Positions 28,401 through 41,654 of a stretch of DNA of 64,000 bases are shown piece by piece (within the stretch, counting starts at the first letter, position 1; each line of letters begins with the position of its first letter). Source of the stretch: Anisus vortex (Eukaryota; Mollusca; Gastropoda; Planorbidae); the NCBI GenBank assembly GCA_949126835.1, contig OX421497.1, positions 28,004,742-28,068,741 on the forward strand. The letters are read 5' to 3'. Below the pieces are notes generated by a model that was not told the origin of the DNA, made no database searches, and saw nothing but the letters and a program-made list of their open reading frames with translations. The position numbers were made by a program, and so were the translations under genes.

Positions 28401-30650
28401 TAAAATTATATTCTAAATTTGCTTGCAAAAGCAACAATAAATAGCAAAAAACACCAACAATAAAAAACACACAATAAAACAACAACAATGATCTACGACT
28501 TAAAGTAGTCGCAAAAAAAATATATCCAACAATCATTTTTAAATTAACTGTACTGTTTAAAAAACACGTGAGTTCTGTTTTACAGAAAGAGTTTAATTAC
28601 CCAATTAACTCACACCATTAGATCACAGTGGTCATACTTTGACCAAGAAAAAAAAATGATTCTTATTTTTTTTTCCTTTTTAGTTGAAGGCTATATTGAA
28701 CTGGTGTATATTAATGTCTACAAAACAACAATACATAAATAAATATTGATGAAAAAAAAATAATAAAAAAATAAATAAAAATACTACCTTATGTATGTTG
28801 CAAAAACAGAAATATATACATATATAATGTGTCAAAAATGGTCTATACAAAGCCCGTTCGGAGAATCGGGCACATATCTGCTAGTATCTATATAAATCTC
28901 AAAAGGTGTATGTATGTTGCTATGTAGGTATATGAGTATGTGCTAAAGACGTGAAAATTGGTACGAATATTAATTGTGTTACTGCTGTGGACACTGTCAA
29001 GGATTTAAAAAAAAAATGACCGCAGTGGTCAGTTCGGTAAAAAATACGCGAATAAAAAGACAAATTTTGGTTTCACTTTAAAAATGCCAGTTCAACTTTT
29101 TATAGTTTTTTGTCACACGGTTAGAAAAAAAAAGGATGAGCTGAGATTATTTTTATGACATCATCAAACCTTGTGCAGGAAAAGCTGGCTGGCTATTTTT
29201 TTTAATGATGTCATCAAACTTTGCGTGTAAAGGGGAAAAAATTCATTTGTGTTAAATTTACTTTGTAGAGGACAATGTCTCACGTTTCAATTCGTTTGTA
29301 GCGGGCGTACACGAATTATAAGCTTTGTAAGGGAAAATGTTTTAAATTTGCGAATGAACTTTGTGAATGATTAGAACAAAATTTTAACGGCAAATTAAAA
29401 AAATCACGTAAAAATTCGTGTCATAATCGAAATATAAACTTTGTAGTTGTACTTTTAGCCGGTTCGGAGGACCGGGCACATACCTGCTAGTTTATAATAT
29501 CACCTTCATTGCCATAAATTACAGGAAACAATGTACAAATACAGGCCAGGCTTGCCGTCAACATGAAGAAACAAAGTAACAATTTCCTGCCAGCTCTGTC
29601 CAGCAACAGCAAGCACAAGGTGTAAGCTACAGCTTCAACAATGACAGACAAGAAGAAATTGAGGTACACATCTCCAGATAAATTTCCCACATTCAAACTC
29701 AAGCCGTAATAAACCATGTGACTCACAAACCTGATGAGATAATAGAAGGCATTAACGTTTTAAATAAATACAAAATTGGCTTAAGATTTAAAGATTGCTT
29801 ATTTTTAAAAACAATAGGTCACGTTCATTTAATAGAAATCTAAAAGAATGTGCAAGTCTTATATGAAAAGTGAAGCTAGGAAGAAGCTTAAAATAAATCA
29901 CGCATGCCAATTAAGCTTTGTTTTTAGTGGCAGCACATACATACATTATTAGGGCCTAATCATTTAAAAAGCTTTTCGATATTTACAGTAAGCGGAACTC
30001 AAAGGAGAATACAAGAGCAGACAAAATAACATAAATATTTACTTAGGAGAAAAAAATAACAGTTTATATGGAAACGGCATACTGGTGCTTGTGTTACCAG
30101 CACAATACCCAGCCTCCTTTACTTTACATCAATTAAAGTCAGGTACCTGTCACGGATTGAATGCAATAATAATGTATTACTATATGCTATAAAATTAAAT
30201 AACATTAACGTAATTTTTTTGGTTATATATGGTCAAGGGGAAATAACCAATAATAATAAGTCAACTATCAATAGGGCGTTTGCAATCACGTGACAAAAAT
30301 CACGTATTTTTTGTTTATTGTGTGTAATGGTGTACAATGGCTGCTGTATTAATATAGTTTCATATAGGCTCGAGTTTATTTTATTGATATTTTGTGTCTA
30401 AAATCATGATTAAAGTATTAAGTACCAGGTGACCGATCATTCGATCGGTAATAAAGAGCAGGCGCTTGTACCTTAACATCATGTGTATGTAAAACAAGAG
30501 TGCATAAATTTTAAAAATACGTCTTTACCAGTCCAATAAATTGTATTTGTCTTTTTTCTTTTTTCTACTATGAATAACATAGGCTTTAAATTCTAACAGT
30601 CGGAGCAGATTTTTATTTGTGCAGTCTAATATCTAGATTTTGACCGATAA

Positions 30651-30681
<31 letters not shown>

Positions 30682-33600
30682 AAAAAAAAAAAAAAAAAAG
30701 ATTAATCTCATTTTAAACCCAAATAAAAAAGCATATAGGCTAGAGTTGTCAGTTTTAAATTCAACAGAACTATATGTCATTCATGTCGTTAAATCGCCAG
30801 GCTACAGCGAATACAGAACAGTACAGCGCGTTTGTTTATGTGCAAGTCTAAAAGAGACTCGGGAACTGCCCGTTCTACGCTCGCTCCACTGGCTCCCCGT
30901 GAAAGCCAGATTTGAGTATAAAGTGGCGCTACTTTGCCATCAGTGCATTTTTAATAACGAGTTTCCGTCCTATCTCAAGGCACTAATCACACCTTGTTTC
31001 CCGCAAAGAAAACTTCGTTCTGCAAACTCATCGCTTCTGGAAGAGCCCCGTTTCTCTTTGACGATCGTTGGCCTTAGAGCCTTCTCAGTATCCGGTCCGA
31101 AGGTGTGGAATCAACTTCCCATTCAACTGAGGCTAATAAGCTCTACTGTTACTTTCAAAAAGAACTTAAAAACTTATTATTTCAATATTTACCTTAGATA
31201 ACATTTAACATGCTTTAGAAACTTACTGTATTATTTATGGGTTGGGTCGGTTAATGCTACATTTATTTGTTTTGTCTTTTTTTTAATCATCAAATTAGCT
31301 CTGTCACCTGGCCTAGTGTAATATCCGTATTCTTAGTTGTATGTTAAACGCGCTCTAAGCTTACATTATGTTTGTTGGCAGCGCTATACAAATTTTATTA
31401 TTATTATTATTTTGAAGTGCTTGGACTGCTGCTTCCACTTCTGTGCGGAGGATAGGGTAATTGTCATTGTCTGTGGCTGGAGGAACGTTTAGTATATCTG
31501 GATCTATAGTGATATTGTCATTATATAGTTCCGAGCAGTACTCAGTCCATCTTTTTAAGATATCTGGTTCCTCAGTCAGGTTTCTACCATCCTTTTCCTG
31601 TATGGTGGTGGTGCGCCCGTGCTTAGTGGTGGTTAGTTCTTTTACTAATTTGTATGCTTTTTTGCTATTATTCTTCCTTAAACAGTTTTCAATGTCGTTG
31701 CACTGTTCTTCGATCCAGTTTTTCTTTGCCCTTTTCATACCTTTCCTAATTGTCTGGTTTATTGTTCTGTATTTATTGGCTTCTTTCTGGTCTTTTGTCT
31801 TTGTTTTCTTTAATCGGCGACGCTCGTCACACAGCTCCAGGACGTCTGGTGTTATCCATGGTTTCTTGGCCGGTCTATGTTTGCCAAGAATCTCTTGAGC
31901 TGTGTCGGTCACCACTGTGTTGAAATTGTCGATCAATGTGTCCATGTCCGTAAAATCAGAATTTAAGATAAGATAAGATAAGATTTAAGCACTTCAAAAA
32001 GGAAAAGCCGCAGGAGTGGATAACATCCCTGCTGAATTGGTGAAAGCAGGAGGGGAAGCCATGGTAAATGTCTTATTGAACATTTGCAATAAAATATGGA
32101 TAACTGGAGACTGGCCTAAACCATGGACCCAGTCGCTCATCATCACCCTCCCCAAGAAAGGCAACCTTCAACAATGCCAGAACTACCGCACCATCAGCCT
32201 AATAAGCCACCCAAGCAAGGTCATGCTCAAAATAATTCTAAGCCGACTCAGACCTTATGCTGAAAGAATCATTGCGGAAGAACAGGCAGGCTTCAGGCAG
32301 GGACGTAGTACCACAGAGCAGATCTTTAACCTGCGAATACTCTGTGAGAGGCACGCGCAACACCAACAACACTTGTACCATATATTTGTTGATTTTAAAA
32401 AAGCATTCGACAGGGTCTGGCACGCAGCCCTATGGGCAACCATGAAACATTACAATATTAATGACAACCTGACAATGCTGATACGTAGCCTATATGACAG
32501 GGCCACCAGTGCAGTCTTCTTCAGCAACAACATTGGAGATTGGTTCAGGACGACCGTTGGAGTACGACAAGGATGCTTGCTTTCGCCAACACTGTTCAAC
32601 ATCTTCCTGGAGAGAATCATGTCAGATGCACTAGAGGATCATGAAGGGACAATCAGCATAAATGGCAGAAGGATCACCAACCTTCGATTCGCAGATGATA
32701 TAGATGGACTCGCCGGGAGCGAGGAAGAATTAGCCAATCTAGTGGAGCGACTAGACAAAACTTCCACATCCTATGGCATGCAAATCAGTGCCGAAAAGAC
32801 TAAATTAATGACTAGTAACACCAGCGGCATAACCACGAAGATCGAGATTGGTGGGCAGAGTTTGGAAACAGTTAGCAGCTTTAAGTACCTAGGAGCTATT
32901 GTATCCGTAGAGGGCTCCAAACCAGAAATAATGTCCAGGATTGCCCAGACAACAGCATCACTAAAGAGGCTCAAGACAATATGGAAAGACAAGAACCTAG
33001 CCCTCAGCACCAAAATCAGGTTGATGCGCTCACTGGTCCTCTCCATTTTCTTGTATGCTTGCGAGTCATGGACACTGACAGCGGAGCTGGAGAATAGGAT
33101 AAACGCCATGGAGATGAGATGCTTCAGAACCCTGCTCGGTATCTGTTACAGGGACCATATCACCAACGAACAGATAAGAAAAAGAATACAACAGGAAATT
33201 GGAGAGTATGAAGACCTGCTGGCCACAGCCAAGAAAAGAAAACTGGAATGGTATGGCCACGTCACCAGAACCAACGGGCTTGCAAAGACCATCCTGCAGG
33301 GTACCACCAGAGGAGGCAGAAAGAGAGGAAGACCAAAGAAACGTTGGGAAGACAATATCAAGGAATGGACAGGTACAAAACTGTGCGAGGCAATGAGAAC
33401 GGCTGAGAGACGGGAGGAGTGGAGGAGGCTGGTTTACATGTCATCTGTGGCGCCCCAACGGTCTAACAGACTACGGGATATGTAGGATGTAGGATGTAGG
33501 TAGGATTATTATTTATTTTTTAAAAGACTAAAAATGAAAAGTTTAAATTTAAAATATCGTGAATTATGTTACAATTTTTAGTTCTTCTACCCCTTCCCCT

Positions 33601-36600
33601 ATTGGTGAACGCTCGTTTGAATCTGTGGCGCCTTCACTGTGGAACGGCTTATCTGAGACACTGAAAAACTCTGTGTCAAAAAAGGCTTTCAAGAAGAATT
33701 TGAAGACTTTTCTTTTCAACTAAGTTGATTAAGTACACATCCATCAGTAAAAAAACTTGTTTGAAACTATTTTAAAATGTTATTGTCGTTTCGTGCCTCC
33801 ATTGGCCGAAACCTTTTAAAACTATTTTAGAGTGTTATTGTCGTTTCGATTTTGTGAGCGCGCTGAGCATGCTTTTATTAGCATGGAGTGAGGCGCTATA
33901 TAAATGACCAATTAATTAATTAATAAATTAACTTTAACAACTGTCAAACTTTCCTATAACATTATGTCAATTTTTTCAACTCCCTCCCTCAACCCATTCA
34001 AGCTAACAATGAGTTACGGCCGGCAAATATGTTTGATAGGAATTAAAAAGGTCTGCGAATAAATGTAAATCGGGTAAAAAAATAGACATAGGACAGCAGT
34101 CCTCTACGTTAACAACTTAGCTAGAGAAGGCACATGTCAGATGTGAAAAGCTATTAGACAGTATATAGGACTAGGCCTAAATAAGTCAGTGACACAATAG
34201 GGATCCGTGGGGACACAAACACGATCTTTTTATATATAGAGATTTTCAATGTTTTCAATGTATTATTCCAAACATTGTTTGACAAAAAAGTAAAAAAATA
34301 TAGTTTGGTGTTAACATTTTCTAATATCCTCCATTTGTGTTACTATTTATAATAAACTATCGCGGCAAAATATAATATTGATTAATTAAAACAATGGTAT
34401 GATAAACATTTTTATTTTTTTTGTTATTTTGAGCATTAAACTTAAATACTAAATAATTAAAAGTGAAATTATGTTATTCATTGAAAAGACTGCAAATGAA
34501 AAGATCATAATATATATAGGCTACGTTAGATGATGTGTTTAATTCCCCCCCCCCCCCCGCCCTTCAATAAAACTAACAGTATATTACACTTCTGACTATT
34601 GTTATAAGGAAAATACGAATATACTGAATTTACATCTTTACTAGTTTACCAGATTTCGAATTGACAATGTTAACATATTCTAATATATCTTACTTTGGTA
34701 GGCCTTTATAAGAAAATCATACATATTTTTAATGAAACATTCATTGAATTTTTTAAAAAGTGGATACTGATACAGTGTTTATTATTTACAGTGTAGAGTA
34801 TACTGCTACATTGTATGCTATATACAGCGTAGTGTATACTGCTACAGTGAACACTATATACAGAGCAGTGTAATATGCTACAGTGTATACTATATACAGC
34901 TATTGATTGTTTAAATACAAAAAAAGTTTTAGAGGTGTTTTTTTTTTCAAAAAATGTCAGATAAAAGAAAGTTAAAAATAGACCTTTAGTTCGGTGAAAC
35001 TTCATCTAATTCTGTTATTATTTAAACGGCAAACTATTATCTGACTATTAGATAATTCGTAAATATGTATTTGTTTTTCTTTTTTTAAAAATTTATCTAA
35101 AATATATTGAAGTTTAATCTAAAATATATTGAAGACGTTCTAATCTAAATAAGCCGCGAGAGCCGCATACTATCATTTGTCCGCCCGCGCGTTACCCACT
35201 GGCTGTAGTTTGCACACCCCTGCATTACATAAATTACACTTGGTCTTGCTTTAAATTATTTCTATCATCGGTGCGCAACAGTAGTTTAAACAATAAATTA
35301 AACTTCTTTCTGCTGTAGTAAGCCTACGGGTATTCCCGAAACGTCATAACTGCGACGCAACAAAACACCGCTCTTGAAAGCCCGCACTACATGTGGGTCG
35401 AGCAATGACATGTTTTCACGGCCAAAATCAATATCTACGATAAATCTTAAGCATGTTCTTAATTGCCCGAACTAGTTTCGGTCGAATCAGGTATCGTTCA
35501 ATTCGCAAGAGCTACTGTTTGCTCTTAAATGGGCTCGTGCACTTTCGCCGACATTAGGGCGAGCTCGGAAGCTCTGCGAAATGGTGCTCTTGTTTTTAAC
35601 TGGCCTATTTTTAGCGCTGAGGCGAACTGCCGGATGTTGTTATTGCTGCAAAATGGCTGCGCTCACAGACGAAGAAGCTTTGGGTGTTGCAATTACATTG
35701 CACACAGATTTTGGGCAATATTGTTCAAGGCCTTGGTTTTTTTTCACCCTTATTTTTATAGTCCCGTTGGGGTGAGTTCCGCAGGCATGGAACATTTTCC
35801 CATGCATCTATGAATATTACTAGACTGTCTTCTGACTGTCTTGTAAGACGCCATTTTTTTTCATTAAGACTAGGCAATTTTGGTGCCTTTTCGCATAATG
35901 AACGTGATCAATTCAGCCAATCAATACGCGGCTTCGTCAACATGTCGACGAAGCAATCGTTCGCCCGAATTTGGTTCGCCGATACCCCCCGAGATGTCGT
36001 TCGTCGAGCAATAGATCGCCCTGTTAAGCGCGAAAACGACGAAAGGCGAGCAATTTACGAAGCGAACCCTTGCTCGGGCTGTTCGGCGAAGTACAATTCG
36101 GGCAATTAAGAACATGCTTAATGTGTATTTTTGTTGAACGTCCATTTCCGATTTTTATTTGTGGGGCCGAAAAGCTGTAGATTTTTTTTTAGGTGAAACA
36201 AGTAGTGCATTAAAACATGAAGATAATCGTTAGAGCGCTTTTGAAGAAAATTTCCAGACATATATACACATATATATATAGTACCAGGTGACCGATCATT
36301 CGATCGGTAATAAAGATCAGGCGTTTGTACCTTAACATATTGTGCTGTAAAATAACGGTGCATAAATTTTAATAAGTACGTTTTTACCAGACCGATAAAT
36401 TGCATTTGTCTTTTTTTCCCGTCTACAAAAATTAAAGTTTTGTAAGTAAAAAAATTTTTTGCGTATTCATTTCTATTTTTGCACTCATTGTATGCAGCCC
36501 TCCACCCAACTCCAATATTACTTTCCTCATATCGGATGTAAAATTTCCTCCTAATCAATATTTTAGGTGTGATTTATATAATCTGCCTGAAAAGAGATAA

Positions 36601-39600
36601 ACGTTTCAACTGCATTGATCTTTCACTCTAAACATATGATACCGACAAACTGTAAAGCTTAACGTTGGGACCTTTATGACAAATGCATGTACCAAAGGGT
36701 GACGCTGTATTGTGTTTTAAAATTCTTGTAAATCATCTCTTTCATAAAAAGTGTCAAAAAGTAAGCTTTTTCTGAATTCTTATTGTATGCCTACATGTTG
36801 ATCTGAGTTATTAAGCATTGGATATTCATCAATTAGTAAAATATCCTCTTTAGCATAGGCCTGCTAAAAAAAAAAAAGTACCCGTCGGACAGAATTTGAT
36901 CCATAGGTCCGAGGAAGCAGAGTTCATCAGCTTCTGTGGCCTCGGCATACTAGGTGATTGTGTGGCCAGCACTATGCACAGCCGCCTTTACTTTACCTCA
37001 ACTAATGTCAGGTAACCATCAGAGCTGGGTAGACTCAGGGACACCCTCCAGATCCGGGAAAAATATCCTAGCCTGCACCAGGATTCGAACCCGGGACCTT
37101 CGGATCTCCAGTCGAACGCGCTGCCGCTCGGCTACCGTGCCCCCATAGGCCTACTGCAAAGCCTAATTTTTTAAAGCCTTGTTTAATGTTGACTATAGTG
37201 TTAATTTTTTTAAAATAAAGTAGGCATATTATAATCTCGGTAGGCGTCTATATACGATATAGCTAACATAGAACAATACTGATCATTATAGGCGAGTCAT
37301 CTGTCCAGGTAAGCTTGCTTATAGCTGTCATAGCTGCTACAGACATGACTAACGTAACATAATTATCATGAAATGTTTAAAAACTGACATTTATTGCAAA
37401 TATTGCAATACCTTTAATAGTGATTAGTTTTACAAATATGAAATTATTTAATTATTTATAGCGCCGCGCGTTTATAGTTAAATTATCTTGCTATTTAATA
37501 TGCAGCCAATGAATAAAAAGAAAGTTTGTTTTTTTAAACCAGCTGCTGCAAAACGGCTAGAAAAAAAACAAAAACCAAACAGCTTAATCTAATTTCAAAC
37601 CCTAAAAAAAAAAAAACATGTAGGCTAGCATTGTCAGTTTTAAATCCAACAAAAATATATGTAATTTTTGTCATTATGTTATGTATTTAAAAGACTGAAA
37701 ATGAAAAATTTAAATTTAAAATATCGTGAATTACGTTACAATTTTTAGTTCATCTTTACCCCTTCCCCTACTTTAACAGCTGTCAAACTTTCTAGTGACC
37801 CCTCTTATAAAATGATGTCAATTTTTTCAACTCCCTCCTTCACCCAATTCAAGCTAACAAGCGGCCGGCTGGTGTGTTTGATATTGAATAGAAAATAAAA
37901 AGGTCTACAAATAAATGTAATACATTTTTACTAGTTTACCAGATTTCAAATTGACTTAACATAGTCTAATATTTTTTACTTGGGCACATATATAAATCAT
38001 AAGTATAGTTTGTAAATCACTTGTAAAAATATATCTTTTTCAAAAAAGTATTTATTTATTATTTTCAATGTACTATTCCAAAGAATGTTTGACTAAAAAA
38101 AAAGTTAAAATATATAGTTTGGTGTAAACCTTATCCAATATCCTACATAATTGTTATTATTTAAAATAAACTATCTCGGCAAAATATAATATCAATTACA
38201 ACAACGGTATAATACAAATTTTAACAAATTGTTTAAATTGTGAGCATTACACCAGTTAAATACTAAATAATTAAAGGTGAAATTATGTTATTCATTGAAA
38301 AGATTGCAAATGAAATGATTAAAATACGTTGGATTAATTGTTTAATTTTCCCTCCCCCTCAATAAAACTAAAAGTATATTACACGTCTATTATATAAGGA
38401 AAATACGAATGAATGGAATACATCTTTTCTAGTCTGCCAGATTTCAAATTGACAATGTTAACATATTCTAATATATCTTACTTGGGTAGGCCTGTATAAT
38501 AATAATAATAATAACGGTGCTTATATAGCGCATATCCCGTTGGTGACAGTTCTATGCGTAGACGACAGTTACAGAATACAGACAGACAACGAAATATAAG
38601 CAAATCATAAATATATTTAATAAAACATTCGTAAACAGATGTCTTGTACAAAAAAGTAGTTCCTATTATTATTTTCGACGTGTTTTTTTTTCCAAAATAA
38701 AGTTTAATAAACAAAATTTACAAATAGGCATATAGTTTGGAGAAATCTCATCTAATTCAGTTATTATTTAAACGGCAAACTATTATCTCACTAGTAATTA
38801 ATACGTAAATATTTTATTGTTTATTTTATTTTTAATTTAATCTAAAATATATTGAGGGCGTTTTAATCTAAATAAGCCTCAAGGGCCGCATACTATTATT
38901 TGTCAGCCCGCGAGTCAACCACTGGCTGTAGTTTGCACACCCTGCATTACATAAATTATTACACTTGGTCTTGCTTTAAATTATATCTATCATCGGTGCG
39001 CAAAACAGCCAGCATAAACAAGAAATTAAACTTTTTGTTAATGTTGAACGGGTATTTCCGCAACGTCATAATTGCGACGCAACAAAACACCGCTCTTGAA
39101 TGCCGCGCTACATGTGGATCGTGCAATGGCATGTTTTCACGGCCAAAATCAATTATCTACGATAAATCTTTTGTGTATTTTTGTCTAACGATCATTTCCG
39201 ATTTTTATTTATGTGGCCGAAAAGCTGTAGATTTTTTTTTAGGTGAAACAAGTCGTGCATTAAAACATGAAGATAATCGTTAGAGCGCTTTTGAAGAAAA
39301 TTTCCAGACATAAATATACATACAATTTTAACTCGTATTATAGTATAGGATATATACATACAATTTTAACTCGTATTATAGTATAGGATATGGATTTTAT
39401 ATTATACTAGTGGTTATGCCCGTCAAAATGACAGAGAAACGAATGACTACAATGTGTTTTGTTAAGAGATAAAGAAAAGAGACTATATTACAAAAAAGAC
39501 AATGAACTTTCTTTTCGGTATTTAGTATTTGTTCTTTTCAATTGTTTCTGGTCGCCCTGACCCTGGCATATGCATAATAATTGTTACTGTCAAGCTTCTG

Positions 39601-41623
39601 GTGTTAAAACGTACCAAGCAGTTGTGTTGACTTGTCTTGTTATTAATAATAGCCTATTAAATTAACAATAATATACGATCTAAAAGAAAGGAAAAAACAC
39701 AATACCAAACAATAAAAAGGTAAATAATAAAAAAAAAGCGTAGAAAATAATATTTCAATACCATAAAAACTAAAGTGAAAACGAATTTATTTCGGTATTT
39801 AATTTTTGTTCTTGCTTATTGTATTAATAAAACAGTGTTGAAAATGTTTCTTTCGGTATTTAGTTTTTGTTATTTTTAATTGTTTCTGGTCGACCTGACC
39901 CTGGCATATGCATAATAATTGTTGTTACTGTCAAACTTCTGGTATTAAAACGTAGCAAGCAGTTGTGTTGACTTGTCTTGTTATTAATAATAGCCTATCA
40001 AAATTAACAATATCTTGTTATTAATAATAGCCTATCAAAATTAACAATAATATACTATCTAAAAGAAAAAAAAAACACAATACCAAACAATAAAAAGGTA
40101 AATAATTTAAAAAAAGCGTAGAAAATAATATTTCAATACCATAAAAACTAAAGTGAGAACGATTTCTTTCGGTATTTAGTTTTTGTTATTTTTAATTGTG
40201 TCTGGTCGACCTGACCCTGGATTGTGCATAAGAATTGTGGCCTCAAGGACTGGCGTAGTGTGTAAACCGCCGATACATTCCCATTAAGAATACACTGGCG
40301 GGCGAACGCACGGGGCACAGCCACCGAAGCGGGTCCGAGATCCATGACACTGCCGAGAGGCCACTGGTCTCGGTGGGGAGGAAGCAATGGACGCTGCAAT
40401 CCCGTCTCAAGAACCATCCGGTGCTTGGATGCATGTACCTATAGTAGGCCTTTAGGATTTATGCTACCGGGTGACAGTGCAGCTATACTGGCGAGCCACC
40501 TCGATAATGATTCTTTGGAGAACCGCAGTGAACGATCGCTGGGTTGTGGAAACCTTCCCCGTTACACGGCACGCCACGCCTTCGGCGTGTCGTTGGGTGG
40601 CTGAAGCCTGGTCAGAGATTGCTCAATCCTAAGCGTTACGCCCTGGACACAAGAGCCGAAAGAGACTTAAGTGACTTTTAAATTCGATATTAAAATGTAG
40701 CGAACAGTTGTGTTGACTTGCCTTGTTATTAATAATATTAAATTAACAATAATATAAGAAGAAGAAGAAGAAGAAGAAGAAGAATGGTCATTTCTATAGC
40801 TCATCTATCCATGCTATTAAATTAGCATGCTAATATACTATCTAAAAGAAAAAAATAAATAAATAAAAACAATAAAAAAAAGGTAAATAATTTAAACAAA
40901 ATTAGAAAATAATATTTCAAGGCAATAAAAACTAAATTGAGAAAGATTTTTTATGTATTTAATTTTTTTTTCTTTCTTATTGTATCAATAAAACAATGTT
41001 TCTTTCGGTATTTGGTTTTTTTTTTATATTGTTCCTGTCAAGCTTATGTTACCCGGTATTAGACATTAATCATTTATAGGCCTAACTTGTTTTTTTATAA
41101 TTTGTATCATTTAATTTATAGAGTGTATACAGTCGCCTATTAAAGGATATTCTGAATAGTGACGTAAATCCATTAAATAATTAAAACATTTGGTTACTTT
41201 ATACTTAAAAGGATAATGCAAACATCAATAATGAAAAAATAAATAATTTGATAGACATTACGTCATACGCTAGTATTTTTTAAAGTAAACAATTGAAACT
41301 CTCCAAGCCAAATTGCGGTGCGTAACTTATAAAAAAGGTCTCGCCACATTAAAAAAACAACATCATAATTGGGGAAACCCGATAAGACCCTCGCGTTCAA
41401 CATACAAAATATCGCGTTCAACATAGTAATGAACGGAAATGGCTATTTGCTATGTACGGTTATATTTAATTTGCATGGCTGGATCTAACATTTTGAATGT
41501 TTTAAATTAACACATTCATGATTAAAAGTCATAAAATAAAATTATTTTTTGGAGTACGTTTCCGATTTATACATTTAATTTTTGTCCCAATTAGTCAAAC
41601 GGCTTAGGTGCCTATAGCGAACA

Positions 41624-41654
<31 letters not shown>

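Larger units (their letters stand above)
30424..36262 (-). mobile_element. Element HX copy 1 (hairpin-ended, interrupted)
   Basis: One end is the 18-nt palindrome ACCGATCATTCGATCGGT (30432-30449) flanked by GTACCAGGTG. The other end is AGCGCTTTTGAAGAAAATTT CCAGACAT near 36,262. The body is shared with copies at 36,283-39,317 and 57,509-58,360. It is interrupted by a LINE nest (30,793-33,510), a LINE 3' piece (33,602-33,930) and a TTAA MITE (35,451-36,117). It holds a 19-C/21-A tract at 30,650-30,700. No transposase frame. One-ended hairpin and head-to-tail copies suggest a rolling-circle (Helitron/Helentron-like) origin; not proven. Confidence 0.65.

Noticed and set aside
30650..30700. C19 then A21 homopolymer junction as a biological signal
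   Set aside because: Homopolymers are prone to assembly error. The HX copy 3 counterpart shows a similar G/T tract, so it is an old low-complexity tract of HX.
31461..31898. 145-aa plus-strand frame with a hydrophobic stretch
   Set aside because: It is the antisense of the inverted LINE linker, which has clear family similarity on minus.
36878..37144. Possible tRNA gene on the minus strand
   Set aside because: A and B boxes are present, but the sequence continues into a repeated body found at several loci, and the acceptor ends do not pair; it is a SINE.
40148..40604. Frames such as [18 protein letters not shown] in the GC-rich module
   Set aside because: Several frames are open by GC content and the two arms do not preserve one frame consistently; no family recognised.
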